64,000 bases of DNA from Lateolabrax maculatus. Lineage: Eukaryota; Chordata; Actinopteri; Acropomatiformes; Lateolabracidae. The stretch lies in the NCBI GenBank assembly GCA_031216445.1, contig CM062219.1, forward strand, positions 14,669,001-14,733,000. The letters are read 5' to 3'. Shown here in pieces: positions 12,283-64,000 of the stretch. The notes under the pieces are model-generated. The model made no database searches, was not told where the DNA came from, and saw only the letters and a program-made list of their open reading frames with translations. The stretch's first letter is position 1. Each line of letters opens with the position of its first letter. The translations under genes and the position numbers were made by a program.

Positions 12283-13263
12283 CTAAGGGGGCAGCACCGG
12301 GTCACGTTTGCGTCTCCACAGCACTTCCAGACACAATGACGAGGACGCATGCCACGTGGCTCCGAATGCTTAACAAAAAACACTCCTGATATATCTGTTT
12401 AATTCACCGGGGCGACAAAATACACCATGTTTCTAATGGTTCTCATCTAGTTGGGCTATGCTCAATTCAACCTGCCAAGGCACACAGATTGCATCAGTGA
12501 CAAAAATATCACAAGGCAAACATAAGCACAGATTGTTTTTTTCCAGAAATTTGAAACCATTTGAAACATGGGACATTTCTTCCCTCCGAGGTGTGCTGTT
12601 TGTAGTTAGAGGACGGTGTTTTGTACATTTTGTATGAGCGAGTGCTGTAGCCTATCCTGACGGTGTTAAACCTGCACACTTCCTGTCAGCTGACTCACTC
12701 TGTTTTACATCACATCCTGTCAGGTGACTTGCCTCGTCGATCACCACATCTATTCCCCTCAGTCTGAAAAATCTGCTATGGAAAAAATATTGATGTTGTT
12801 GTTCTGTGATGTTTGTCATTTGTACAGAAAAAAAAGACAGAATCCTTCTTTTTATTATCTCTTTCTGTACATTAATTGACCATGTCAGGTCATATTTTGT
12901 AAAGATTTTTGTCAATCTGTATGACTATTATGATCCATTTGGACCTGTTTGCCTGCTGTAAACCTGGATATGTTTTGGTATCAGTTTAGGTGTTTTGGGG
13001 AAGACCCCTCTACCCTTTGGAGGAAATGACAAGGAAGAGTCAGTGACATCCTCCGAGTCAGAAAATGGGGTTTGGCACTTGCAGTGCCATGTTATCAGCC
13101 ACAATGAAAATGAAATATGATTGGTCAAAATTCTCACTATGAGTGTGTTTCACCCCAATTTCCTGATTCACTGTGATGTTAATAGGATTTTTTTCTACAG
13201 AGAGGTCTAGTGGGGCTAGCCTGTGCCAGATCTACCTGAAGATTTCACTGGTATGGCTTTACA

Positions 13264-13269
13264 ATTAAA
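13264..13269 (+). terminator. plppr1: Candidate plppr1 polyadenylation signal ATTAAA
   Basis: First canonical-type hexamer I see after the stop, about 1 kb downstream. AATAAA also occurs at 14212 and 14482 and could serve a longer UTR. Choice among them is inference. Confidence 0.3.
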
Positions 13270-15042
13270 TTTAAACTGAAATCCCAATGGAAGACATCTG
13301 TATAAAATACATGGAAAAAAGACAAAAAAAAAAAGAGACAGAAATGCTCTTTGGAGTGAAACTAAGTGTCTTACTTAAGGCCTGGCTAGCCCTTTTAATG
13401 GAAACCAGGCTAATGACTCCTGCTTCACTTTTCCTCCTTGAGGCACCCCTCCCCCTCCCCAACCCACCAGTGGATTGTGATGCAATGTTGTGACTCCATT
13501 TCCCATTGGAAGAAACACCCAGCATGAAGAGAGAAGATGTTTTATAGATATTCATGATTTGAACTATACTCATTATCATTGTGATTATAATCGTCTTATA
13601 CTTTAAGAACAAAAAATAGCATTTCATTTTAAATGCTAAATATATTTTTTTTCTTGGTTTGTCCACAAATTAAATAGTCAGTAGTACCAAGGTGTTCTCT
13701 TGTGTTTTTCATTATGTGTCAGAATGTTCTAATTAAAGTGATAACTTTCTTCTTGTTAAAATACTAATAATAATGGACAAAGACAAGAAGGATAATTGGT
13801 CAGAATCACAGAAACAATATCCCCATTCCTGTCCTATTTCAATTTTAAAACTAAAAATACCAAAGAACTGAGGCAGAAAGCTCCATCTTGACAGTCAGTC
13901 TCCCCAAGTTACCTTGCAGGAAGAAATGGTAAACACCTGTGTCCTTGTATTTATTTGAATATTTAGAGGAATTTATTTTCTTGACTTTTCTTTCCCCCCA
14001 AGTTAAGCCTCACAGGCAAACCAACAGTAATTCTTCTGCTACATACAAATCCCACCTTCTTTGCTGTGATTGGACCTAACCTTAACTACGGCTCATCTAC
14101 AGGGACGGTATGGTCCCATTTGCACATAATCACATTTCATTTAACAAAATGACCCTGCGCTCAGCCCTGAAAACATCTCATGGGATGTGATGTCATCGTT
14201 CCAATGCGGGCAATAAATAAATATTGAACAGCTTGATCACAAACCAAAAGGCTGTGAGACGGATGTTGCTGTTTGTAGTCTGGTAGTGTAATATTGTAAA
14301 CATGGTGATGAGACACACTAGAACTGACCGTGCACATCCACATGGTCAAAGTTGCCCAAAGGTGAACTCAACTGAAGTGATTGGGAGGCAGAGGGAATAG
14401 TCACAGGATGGAAGTGTAATGTGGCCCTACCTATAAACATGAGATTGCTACATGGGGAAGCCCAAAGGTCTAGTTAAGGGGAATAAAAACCTTGCTTTAA
14501 ATGTTATTCAAATATGTACTGAAGCATAATGCTGGAGTAAAGCTAAATAGAAAATTTCACTTAATAGATTTTGAGTTTGTAATAATATAATTTTCTGGGA
14601 GGACTAGTACACCTTCAGGGTTGTATTTGAGAAAAAAACACAAAAAACATGATGTTTTAGCAAACCTATGTTTAGACAGGCCCCCCCAAAGTCACAATGA
14701 ATAGGACTTTATTCCTGCCCCACATACCCAGCGTCACATCCTGTGAGGCAAGCCTTTCCTCCTCACACCACAACCCTGCCCAGGCACACATGCTACCCAG
14801 ACAAGTGATTAGAATGAGCACCGATATGCTAAAACCTTATTTAGTTTTTCTGTTGATTCATCCTGTTACGACCGCAGCGACTTCAGTGATGTTTATGTCA
14901 TTGCTAAGCAAGGCATACACACACAGAGACACAAAGAAAGCTGACGGCTCAGCCAGTGCACTTGCTCTTTTGCTCTGTCAGGTATTCATTTCAGCTGTGA
15001 CAGCCTGCGCTTACCCTGCAGACACACTGGTTAAATAGATAG

Positions 15043-15050
<8 letters not shown>

Positions 15051-15089
<39 letters not shown>
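15051..15089 (+). repeat. (TG)n microsatellite
   Basis: About 19 uninterrupted TG units in the intergenic spacer. Confidence 0.97.
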
Positions 15090-15090
<1 letters not shown>

Positions 15091-16173
15091 AGTATTTGAC
15101 CGTGCCATGTGTTCATAAAATGTCAGCCTTGGCTGTTCTGAGTGTACCTTTCCGTCCAAATTGCTGTCCTCTAGCAATAGGAATGAAGAATAGTGCAACA
15201 ACCAAATGTCGTTTCAAGGTGTGCAGCAAAGCTCTGAGTGTGTTGGTTATGTATATAGCTGCAGGGTGTTTTTTTTTTTAAACCATAATTGAATCTATTC
15301 AGATGTAAGGAAATTATTAACTGCAGGTGAATCTCAATGGCCAACTTGAATCAGTTGTCCGCTAATTCATTTTGTTGCTAGAAACAAATGACATTATGGT
15401 TTTTATGAAACTGAAAGGAGTGGCTCCATTACTACCAGTTTCAAGGTTATGGAGGCATAATAATTGAAAAGTGCAACTACTACAAGGCTGAAAGACTCTC
15501 AATGTCCAGCATTGTGCTTTCTAATTTATAGTATATTGATGTTTAAGGTAGTAAGAACATTTTAGGAAGCAAAAAAGTTTCAATACACTCAAGTGCAAAG
15601 AAGAGAGGTACGTTTTTAATAACAGAACACATCGAAACGCAAACAGAAAAGATGCAAGAAAACAGATCTCATCACAGAGGGACTGTTTCGATGTGTTGAC
15701 TTGTGAATGATCATAATATTCAAATAAGATGTCAGAGTTCGACTCGTGGTCTATGTTCATGTGTACATTTACTATTTAACAATGGGATTGTCCTGTGTTT
15801 GTTGTGTCACGAGATTACAAAAGTATGATCTCAGGGGTCTGGGTAGAAAGGTCCTGTTTTGGGTCCCTGACTGACAAAGCTGAAGACCATTGGATTTATT
15901 ACCATTTGATGTATAACTTCTCCTGTGTTGTTTATAAACCCAAAACCATTATGAACGAGAAAAACTTTTAGACCATAAGTCAAACTGACAAGTTAAATGA
16001 TGACGTGTAGGTGCAGCTTTCTTTAAGAAACTAGTAGTGCATCGGTGAAGTGCAGGACAACATTATACAGTGATCCCTAAAATAAGATTTTTCTATTGTC
16101 CTATAATGCACCACAAGATGCCAACCAGATGTGCTTGATGAATATGGACGTGTCTTCCTGGAGCTTTATATCT

Positions 16174-16179
16174 TTTATT
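16174..16179 (-). terminator. grin3a: Candidate grin3a polyadenylation signal AATAAA
   Basis: TTTATT on the + strand, about 850 bp beyond the grin3a stop codon on the minus strand. It would give a 3' UTR of roughly 0.85-0.9 kb. Not verifiable without transcript data. Confidence 0.35.
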
Positions 16180-17029
16180 TTCATTCTTTACTCGTAACAG
16201 CGGCCCCACCAATTAACGCTCAAAAAGACACACAAGAAAAAAATGACCTATGCCAAATAAAATGCATTGTCAAAGGCCAGAGACATTAGGTCATCAATGG
16301 TAACCACTCAATCACCAGCGGTTGTATTTTTTTTTCCTTCCCCCTCAAAGAAACAAGGTTTCAGCAAGACAGAAGGACATAAAGACTTAACTGGCTGGGT
16401 TCAACTTCAGGTCATTTACACTCTCAATAAGTCTCAACATAACACTCAGGTGAATTGGCCCATTAAGCTTGAATACCAGAGTCTTCACATCTATGATCAA
16501 GATTATCATCATGGCAAGTAAATCCGTAACCTTGAAGAGACAAGGCTTAGAGGGAAGGGATGAGAGGGACAAGACGAAGGAGAAGAGAGGAGTAGGAATG
16601 GAGGTAAAAGGAAAATGAAGGGATCAGAAAGAGCTGAAAAGGAGGTAAAGAAAATGGGGGGTAGGGAAGTTGGGAAGAGGAAGGATTCCACAGCTCTTCA
16701 GTGACAGCGACAAGCTAGTGAAAACAAAATTTGATTCAGAGTACCCAGTTCACCTTTGTCCAATGCCTCTCATCTAAGTAAATCTCATGTTCCGGTGTCA
16801 GGAACCGTTCTACTGGAGTTACAGAGCAGGATTTTGTCCCTGGAGAGCGTTTCAGTCCAGCGTTCAGAGGAACTCCTGAGCCTAACGGAGGATTCAGCTT
16901 CCAGAAATTTTTGAAGGTTCCAACTCCAAAACTCAAGACTAAGGATTATTTTCCAGAACCTACAACAAGATTTGGAAACCAGTCCCATGTCTAACCATGT
17001 TTTTCTGGGCAGAACTGTGGAGAAAAGCT

Positions 17030-55995
<38,966 letters not shown>

Positions 55996-56130
55996 CGTCC
56001 GCGCTCCACGGCTGCGCCGGGCGCGCCGTCCAGGCGCGGAACGGCCGAACGCCGGGGCCGCTCCGTCGGTCCCGCTCCTGGCCCCCCGCGTGTGGCCCTG
56101 GTGCGCCGCCGCTCAGACCAGCTGCAGCCC

Positions 56131-56155
56131 CGGCTCCGGCTCCGGCTCCGGCTCC
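56131..56155. repeat. CGGCTC hexamer array in grin3a 5' UTR
   Basis: Four tandem CGGCTC units plus a trailing C (GAGCCG on the transcript). Confidence 0.9.
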
Positions 56156-56857
56156 AGCCCGCGGCGAAGTTGCGCGTCTCTCCACGGGAACGGGCGGGCT
56201 GCTGAGGCGCGAGGTGAGGCGAGAGCCGCGCACGGGCAACAAAAAATGATCCCCAAAAGTGCTGTTTTTCATCTCAAAAGATTTTCATTATTCAAGCCTT
56301 TCTGACTACTGGACAGGTCGTGGAATCAAATGGTGGGGATTTGCACATATTCCAATGGCAACGAAGAAATGAAGCACTGTGTGTAGGCAAGCCCAGAGGA
56401 GGAAAGAGGGGAGAGAAAAAAAAAAACAAAAAAAGGTTAATGCGCATCAAACACATTCCAAAACAGTGAAATCCACCACTGGAAACATCTGATGGCTTGA
56501 TGGCTTCGAAGGAAAATTATCCCATAAACATCCAGAGCGCAGGAGCCAAAGCAACATTACTTCGTCCCGGTGCTGGACATGAAAAAAGAAAAAAAATATA
56601 TATGTTTTTTTTCCCCCCCCTTGTTAAACACCCGAGTAGAAGCTCTCCACAGCGCGCACTGCCTGGCTCGAGTCAACCTCTGTGCAGACACTTGTACCGG
56701 CGAGACCTCGAGCACCAGAGCGCGGTCTTCTGCGCACGTTCCTGTGAGATTTAACCCCGTCCTCACTTTACCCCTACCCCGTCCCCTCAGACAGTGTCGG
56801 GGGGGTAGCTTATGAATTAATAAGTTGTAAAATAAACAAAGACATAAACAAATAAAT

Positions 56858-56858
<1 letters not shown>

Positions 56859-56919
<61 letters not shown>

Positions 56920-56944
56920 GGATGGATAGATAGATAGATAGATA
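56859..56944 (+). repeat. (GATA)n microsatellite
   Basis: About 21 GATA units with two GATG variants, followed by a degenerate TAGATA/AAACAG tail to about 57015. Confidence 0.97.
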
Positions 56945-57945
56945 AATGGATAAACAGTATAGAAATGTAGATAGATATGTAGATAAACAGTATAGATATG
57001 TAGATAGATTAGTAGATTATATGTGGATGGACAGATATTCTCTTATAGTCTACATTCCAATAGTACAAGGGAAAAAGGAAAAGGCAAACGGAAAATAATA
57101 TCGTCAAAGCAATTCTCTGTTCTCAGATCGGGAGGAGGGGGAGTCCAGATGCAGATCTGATGCATCAGATCAACTGCCTTTAACCAGAGCTTTAGCTTTA
57201 TGTATAGGGCAACAAATCTTGTTGTCAGCGCAGAATAGTAGGCATATAGATTTCTGAATTTACTGTTACAGTTTTATGGAAGTATAACATCACCTCTGCA
57301 AGCCCTGAACCAATAATACCATAATTCATGCATCTACAGCCGCCCTGCACTAAATAACAGAAATTGTAAAGCTTTTTGACCGATAATGTCATATTTACGG
57401 TCATTTCTCAATCTGTAGTCGTGGTTGGACACGTGCAAGATTTTCCTAATTTCATTAGGCTACTGTATATGTGTATGTAACACCTGAACGCCTGACGAAT
57501 GCACACTGGCCTAACCAACTACTAATGAGATAAATCAACACTTATGCTACCATCTCTACAAAAGCTGAACAATCAAACCTTTACGAAAGGGGCATTTATA
57601 CCAAGAGTGTACAACCCATCAGTCCATCGCCTGAATAGCTTTAAGGTGTTTCAGGCAAGGTAGTGGATTTACTGTTTATGAAAGGATGATATGATGTCTG
57701 AAACTCTGTTGCTGTGCTCACTGTACAGCTAATAACAAGGTTTTGTTTTACACACGTTATTAGTGAAACCAGGGCCAATCTCACATGTTAAACAACCCTT
57801 TTAAACACATTTGCCCTGTGTTAGGTTTTAAAAACTCCTCTTTTAGGCATACTCCAAACATGTCAAAGAGCATTGCATTGTGCATCACATTTATTAGATG
57901 ATTTATAGAAGAATTTATAAGATTTTATCGTAGAAATAGTCTGCA

Positions 57946-57997
57946 GTGTGTGTGTGTGTGTGTGCGTGCGTGTGTGTGTGCATGTGTGTGTCTGCGT
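57946..57997 (+). repeat. Imperfect (GT)n microsatellite
   Basis: GT tract interrupted by GC and CA. Confidence 0.95.
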
Positions 57998-58146
57998 CTG
58001 GTGTGCTCAGCCGAAACTAGACCTCCCCCTGCTCTTAATAAGATTGTTTTATTTAATCATACCTAATGATGCCCGATTAGATCGTTAACAGCTGCTGAAG
58101 TAGGGAATGTTTAACTGATGTCCCTTGTGTTGCTGTGGTAACCCAC

Positions 58147-58256
58147 AGGTCAGAGGTCACCATTGACCCAATCAGCAGCCTCAGTTTAAATAGCGACCCA
58201 GATTAATGATTGGTTAATTGTCTGATCTAGATTAATGATTGGCTAATGGTCTGTCT
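58147..58256. promoter_or_regulatory. Candidate grin3a upstream regulatory cluster
   Basis: AGGTCA-G-AGGTCA (DR1) at 58147-58159, followed after CCAT by TGACCC, then two 29-bp tandem copies starting AGATTAATGATTGG at 58200 and 58229. It is about 2.2 kb upstream of the grin3a ATG. Motifs are seen; function is inference. Confidence 0.4.
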
Positions 58257-58329
58257 TGAAACACGAGGCTCTCCTACCAGGATATTGGAAGATCAATGAC
58301 CCTGATCGATCTGATACAGCATGACCTCA

Positions 58330-58620
58330 AAGGATGGGACAGGAAGGGAAAGAGACAGAGACAGAGATGAGAGATTTTGACAGAAGAGGAAGAACCCGAG
58401 GAAGGGGAGGCGCCCAGAGGGGACTGGGGAGAAGGAGGTGAGAAAAGCAGAGGTGATGAGAGGGAAGAGGAGCATAGGAGCTAAAGATGGAAATGGAACA
58501 AGGAGAGAGAAGAGAGAGAGGAGGAGCAGATGGGGAGGCGAAGGGAAGAGGGGTGGAGAAGAGAATGCTGTGAGGACAGAAGAATAGGGAAGAGGAGAAA
58601 AAGGTAAATGAAGACAGAAT
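58330..58620 (+). repeat. Purine-rich (GA/GGA) low-complexity block
   Basis: Almost pure G/A with GAGAGAGGAGGAG motifs. No coding meaning; the 116-codon minus frame is its pyrimidine shadow. Confidence 0.75.
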
Positions 58621-59499
58621 GTGTGTAATAAGAGGTGATACAAGAAGCTGCTTTAGCTGCAGCCTCTTTAAAGAATTGAGGGTATGACAAGAGAAAGATG
58701 TTTTACTGAAGAAGATGAAACAAAAGCAGGGGGAGGGGAAAAAAAGGAGAAAATTGTATTGAGCAAAAGATTCAAGGTGAGATTTAAGAGTGAATCTTTG
58801 ATGGTGCCATCATAGTTGTTGTTGCACCAAAAAAGGCAATTCTGTTTTTTTTTTTTGCTGTTACATTTTGCACTGTGTGGAGGAATGGGATATCAGGCAG
58901 TCATGTGCTGCATCAGGATTTCAAAAAGGCTTCAGAGTCAGAGTGTTAATTCTAATTCCAGCTCTTGATAAAAAGAGTTTAATCACACAAATGTTAAAGA
59001 TTACCTCTGCTACTGTAATTGAGCTCAGCGGAGGAAGTTCATGCTTATTTTCAGTGCCATATTCTGGCTGTTTCCCCATGGGCCTCTCAAAGGAAATTCA
59101 TACTTTTTAGGGACTGTATGAACGTGTATTGGGGGGGCAGGGAGATAGTATTGTTATTATTTTTTTTATTTCTTAGTGATTGAATGCCATCTTTGGCTAA
59201 ACACCCATAACTTTTTCACTAGCAGTGACCTGCATCTTCTTCTTTCTACTAATCAGTGACTTGAAATGAAACTTGAGAATTTTTGTTGTTTGAAATTTTC
59301 ATTCAGTCCCTTAAGACAGTCCCTAATATAAATGCCATGATCTGGTCATGCAGGAACATTGGTTTGCAACTTAAGAAGTTTTTATATATATATATATTTG
59401 TATTAACATGAAAGTTAATGACCCGCTTCCCAAACCTTTACCTGAGAAAATATGTTAAAACCTATTCCCAGTACTGCCTTTGCCTTTTTTGTTTTCGTT

Positions 59500-59880
59500 T
59501 TCGGCTGCCCGTTTGTCTGTCTGTCCACTTTCGAGGTCTTTATCTAACTTCCTGTTTGACTTTCTTTTTGTTGTACCCGCCAGCCCTGTTCTTGTCTTCC
59601 TGCTTGCAGACTCATCTGATTTCACATACCTGTCTGCCTGCCTAGTTGGAACACCTATAAGTCTGTCCTCTCTTTTGTCCCTGGCTGAGTATCTGTCTGA
59701 CCCCCTGTCTGTTCGTATATCCATCCATGTCCTGTGTGTCGGCTTTGGTTGTCTGATTTGCTGACCATTTCCTTCACCTGTCTGCTGATCTGCGCACCTT
59801 TCTGTCTTCTTCCTCTGTCAGAATCGTTGCGTAACTGTCTGCCTGTCTGTCGCTCTGCCTCCCTGCTTGCCTGTCTCTCA
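59500..59880 (+). repeat. Degenerate CTGT/CTGC cryptic simple repeat
   Basis: Recurring CTGTCTG, CTGCCTG and TGTCTGT words over about 380 bp produce 87-94-codon open frames on both strands. No protein family recognised. Confidence 0.55.
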
Positions 59881-62800
59881 GTTAGTCTCTTGCTGTAAAG
59901 CGATGCTGCAGACATCACTGACCCTTACACCTGCCAACTAAATTCCTCCATGGTTCAATTCCTCCTCCAGCAGCAGGGCTTGTGAACAGATAAAACCTGA
60001 AGGCACACACACAAAAAAAAGCAGGATTAGAGCACCTATAAGACATACACCTGATGGCTCTTAATGCACCAACACAGTAATCACATGGACACAAAGCCTC
60101 CCATGCATACATGCATACATGTATTTTTATAAAAAGGCATTTACTGTGTTATCTATTTAATTATCTACTTATTTTATTTACTCTTATTTATTAATTTTTT
60201 TGTACTGTTCTTCCTTCTATGAGTGTTTTATGTTGACTGTTGTGAAGCACTTTGTTGATTAACATTAAACAAATACAGACCACTGAATTCTGTCTTTTGT
60301 GAAGCTTAAAAAGGAAAGGCTTGCAACCAAAAGAATAATATAATCAGGATAATTTATGCATTTAAAGATCAGAGAAAATCTGTCTTTTATTTTGAATTGA
60401 TATCTTTAGAAGATTGTCTTTTATAGTTGTATGATTAGGACACAGGGTACAAATGGATCGTGATTAGTGTTCAAGTGTTTGGCTTTGCAACTTGAGCTAA
60501 ATGAACAACAATCTGCCCTTCCAGTCAGACTGACACGGATGTATTTGTTTTACTAGGGTGTGCACAGGAGCCTTGATACAGTCGAGCCAGCATGAGCAAA
60601 CGCCTGATTTTAATTATTTAATCCCCTCATCACTCTGCTCCCCACAGCTCCAAGCTGTTGCCATAACTTTTAAAGTGACTTTTTTCTTTATAAATGTTCT
60701 TTTTTTCCCCCGCATCAAATACCACTATTGTTCCGAATTATATTTTTCTTAAATGTCTTGTAAATACATCATACACACAAACACCCCCTTTCTTCCTCTG
60801 CTTTTTTCTTCCCTTGTGAGTCTCAAATGAAGCGATCAAGCGAGGCAGTTGGATTTGGAAAGAAAAACAAGGAGAGATTTCTGTCGTTCTTCGAAAAATC
60901 CATAATTAAGCATGCGCTGAGTGATGAAGTACACCCACCAAAAGTCAGACTTATGTAGTGCATATAAACAAACAATTTCAAGATTTACCCCTACACTCGC
61001 GACCAACGTTCCCAGAGAAGAATGAAGAAAACAAAATAAAGAAATGAAAGACTGATACGCTTGCAATCAATCAGTCCATGCTGTGACTTTAGATTTTACG
61101 GCACTGCTCTGCCAAGGTCAAGCGACCGTGCCAAAAAACAAGGCATAAAGTGCTTTCTAGTAGCTTATCCATATGTTTTCATTATACATTTTACTGCAAC
61201 TCACATCAGGTAATCAAACAGCAGCATTTTCATTGAGTCATGTTTTTTTTTGTTCATTCACTAGCTCAAACGGATACAGTGTTCTACATTTACTGATGAA
61301 GAGACCATATTTAGTTTAAGACATTAAGTAAGTAAAAAGTTTTTTCAACATTTTAGAAAGTAAAAAGTGCATTTGACAATATTCACCTGAATGAAAGCTA
61401 TTATCTAAGGGGAGAGCAATTTACATTCAAATCTTAGCCACTAATAGCTTTTTATGCATGCTATCACTCGTAATAATGGTGGGGAAAAAAATGATAAGAA
61501 TATTTGCATCCTAACCAAAATTATCTCAGCTATGCCTTCTGTATGAAAACTGTACTATAAAGGGGACTTTTATCCATTCTTTGAAAATGGCAAGGTCTTA
61601 ATTATCCAGTTTAGGTCACAGAATACAAAAAGGCAATAAAACTACCGCTTTAAATGTGCAAACTGGAAAAGTGTAATACAGCAGTGAATAAATAGTTCTC
61701 TGCGGTAGTGGTGATTTAATGGAATCCAATGAAGATAAGGAACAAAACAACATATAAAGACTCATAAAATGACCAGTTTCACAATAACCTTGAGAGTATG
61801 GAATGAGTCATCTTTGGATCCTGTTATCCTATTTGTGTTGAGACTGTTGAGTGAATGAGAATATAACATGACAAGCTCGGCAGAGAGAAACTGTGAGAAA
61901 AACAGTGTGAGTGAAAAGGGCAAAGTGTGTGTGTTTTTTTTTTTAAAACTATGTCTGCTGTATTCTAATCAACATTAAACTACAATAGTCCTTCACTCCA
62001 AAGCCTTATTTTATCTCTCAGACAGGCAGTCTCTGTCAATCCCCCTTTAGACCATTGCCCCAGATTACAAAACCCAGATTCGGCATAAGAGAACAATGCA
62101 TTTGTTTTCCGCCGGCCACCCAAAGGACAGCATGGTGCCACACAGGCCAGGAGATGGGGAGGGCTGAGTCCTGATGTGCTATCCGCTCTGCCTGCTCTTG
62201 TTTTGTTTCTTTCCCCAAAATGTTCTGTTGCCTCTACCTTTACCCTCTTCCCCATTTTTCCCCATTTTCATGTGTGTGTTTCAGAACCCATAAATTAGTC
62301 AAAAGAGCGAAAAACACAGCGCTGAGGGAGCAAAGACACATGGCATGATGAATTCTAAGGCCACATTTTAGGGAGCATTGCCTCACACGCAGAAACAGAG
62401 ATTTCTGTCAAATTCTTGCAAAACAAAACACATCAATGTGACTGGTTCTCTGAAATGGTTTGAAAATAAAGAGGCTGTTTGTTTTCAAATAATATCGTGC
62501 CATTTTACAGAAAATGGCATCTCATCCCTGTTTGGACATGCTCGCTAGAATGACAGAGTATGATAAGAAGTTCAGAAAAATAATATAATACTCAAGTGAC
62601 ACAAAACAGTTAGCAGAAATAAACTGTGGTCTTTTCAACATATTTTCAAAGACATTAGCATCGCTTCTCAGCAGGCAGAAGTTTGAGGGGAAGTTAAAAG
62701 ATTGCACGAGGTGGTTTAAAGCTCTTTGATTAGATGATCATAAGAAGCACTTCATATATCTCTGACTGATGCAGAGGCAAAGTGGTAGATTCGGGCAAAA

Positions 62801-64000
62801 GAGAAATGAGCCCAATGATTCATTTCCTCGCACCCATTTACACTGGGGGATGTTTGAGTGCCTGAGTGGAGTCAAAGATTGTCTGTGAAAGTACAATAAA
62901 GTCCAGTCAGTGCATTTCTGCTGCGACCCATTTCTTGCCCTAGCCTTCAATTCAGCCCTTTCTGATTTTTGTGCACCTGAGACACAGAACTCTGTTTAGT
63001 GAAGCAAGCAAAAAGAGATGTCTTTCAACTGCAATTATGCCTCTCAAGGCTGCACTTGGCAAATGTGCAAGGGCATCGCTCATTTGCGTGGCTTTTTTTT
63101 ATACTTGTGTGACGTGAGCGCCGGCTTTCTTTGCGAGTCTCTGCGATCTACGGTTACTCATAGGGTGTTATAGTGTAACATCTGTGTAATTCCAGCTTTT
63201 CCACCTTGCAAATGGGAGAAAAACAGGGAGTTATGTAATACAGCATTTAGCTGGATATGAATTACAATGAATTACATTTTATGCAACTAATGAGCAGGAA
63301 CAGCACACGTTCACTGGGTGCCAATGCAGGAAATAGTGTGATGCTCATACTAGGTAAAAATGTATAGATATGTTTAATATGAATATGCGTTTGACAAGTT
63401 AAAACCTTCCACAATGTATCTTGGGTTTAGCTCATATGAATATAATTATTTGGAACGGTTTGCCATGCACAGGATTATGTAGTGTGTTTTGAAGAGAGAA
63501 GTACTTAAAAAGGTTGCCCATTTCACTCTTTCATGGCATCAGTATCACTTTGCTGCACGGATCCAAAACAAGGGAGAAGACCATTTTTTATTGCAGCAAC
63601 AGTTAACTGTTCCACGGTTAGAGAGTATTCTGTGTCCTTTGGGTGTCCCTATGACACCATGGACACCAACTTGGTGCCAACTTGAAAATCAGTTTTACTG
63701 GATTCAAGTAAAGCATTAAAAATCTGCAGTCTCATCCGAGATGCCACGTCTTGATCCATACTGTGTTAGGTAATTGCTTCTGCAAACATCAGCAATACTT
63801 AATCAATACCTCTCACTCACCTCAATGAGATGCTTATTACAGCGGCTCATGTGCATTTTTCATTTATCCTGCAGATGACACCGGCAGAGACAAGAGAATG
63901 CTAATATTGACACAGACCAGAAGCCATCATCCCTGTGAAGTTAATGTCACGCTGACATTAGCTTCATGCCAATCGCGAACATGTCACCATCCATTACAAA

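Larger units (their letters stand above)
12283..17029. other. Convergent intergenic spacer with the 3' UTRs of plppr1 and grin3a
   Basis: From the plppr1 stop to the grin3a stop. Candidate poly(A) signals are ATTAAA at 13264 (+) and AATAAA at 16174-16179 (-). It also holds a (TG)n tract at 15051-15089 and a purine-rich stretch at about 16540-16690, inside the likely grin3a 3' UTR. Open frames such as 13271-13666 (-) and 14697-15038 (+) show no recognisable domain. No third gene is evident. Confidence 0.75.
56300..64000. other. grin3a 5' flank, no gene seen
   Basis: A poly-purine/pyrimidine patch near 56580-56625, a (GATA)n tract (56859-56944, decaying to 57015), a GT tract (57946-57997), a nuclear-receptor/homeodomain motif cluster (58147-58256), a purine-rich block (58330-58620), and a degenerate CTGT/CTGC stretch (59500-59880). 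From 60 to 64 kb it is unique-looking AT-rich sequence without recognisable exons. The next gene to the right is not reached. Confidence 0.65.

Overview
The window is vertebrate nuclear DNA, most probably from a percomorph teleost fish. It is AT-rich and non-operonic, with GT-AG introns of 0.4 to 9.8 kb, many CA/GT microsatellites and several dispersed repeats of types common in percomorph genomes. Introns are far shorter than in the mammalian orthologues. No bacterial, viral, CRISPR or selfish-operon feature is visible.

Two protein-coding genes account for all convincing coding sequence, and they converge. On the + strand, positions 204-12282 hold the last five coding exons of plppr1 (phospholipid phosphatase-related protein 1, PRG-3), corresponding to human residues 85-325. 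The exons for the first 84 residues lie left of the window. On the - strand, positions 55995-17030 hold a complete grin3a gene (NMDA receptor subunit GluN3A) in ten coding exons, predicted at 1259 residues. All exon joins listed here were checked for AG/GT splice sites and reading-phase continuity. The stop codons are only about 4.7 kb apart.

Layout: 1-12282, plppr1 exons and introns (with a degenerate copy of one exon end at 6701-6745); 12283-17029, convergent intergenic spacer holding both 3' UTRs; 17030-55995, grin3a exons with long introns carrying a LINE endonuclease relic, a SINE relic, MITE-like elements and large GT/CA tracts; 55250-56240, a GC/CpG-rich island over grin3a exon 1 and its 5' UTR with an overlapping upstream ORF; 56300-64000, the grin3a 5' flank with microsatellites and a compact cluster of nuclear-receptor-like and homeodomain-like motifs near 58.15-58.26 kb.

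Both genes are neuronal membrane proteins. PLPPR1 is a catalytically dead six-TM protein that promotes neurite and filopodium growth; GluN3A is a glycine-binding modulatory NMDA receptor subunit. In human both lie on 9q31.1 in the same convergent orientation but with several genes between them, so this is conserved linkage rather than an operon-like system. I found no undescribed biological system. The most useful oddities are lineage-specific changes in GluN3A (Ser/Ala-rich insertion, extra intron, Gln-rich tail), the exon-fragment duplication in plppr1, and some regulatory and structural DNA candidates.
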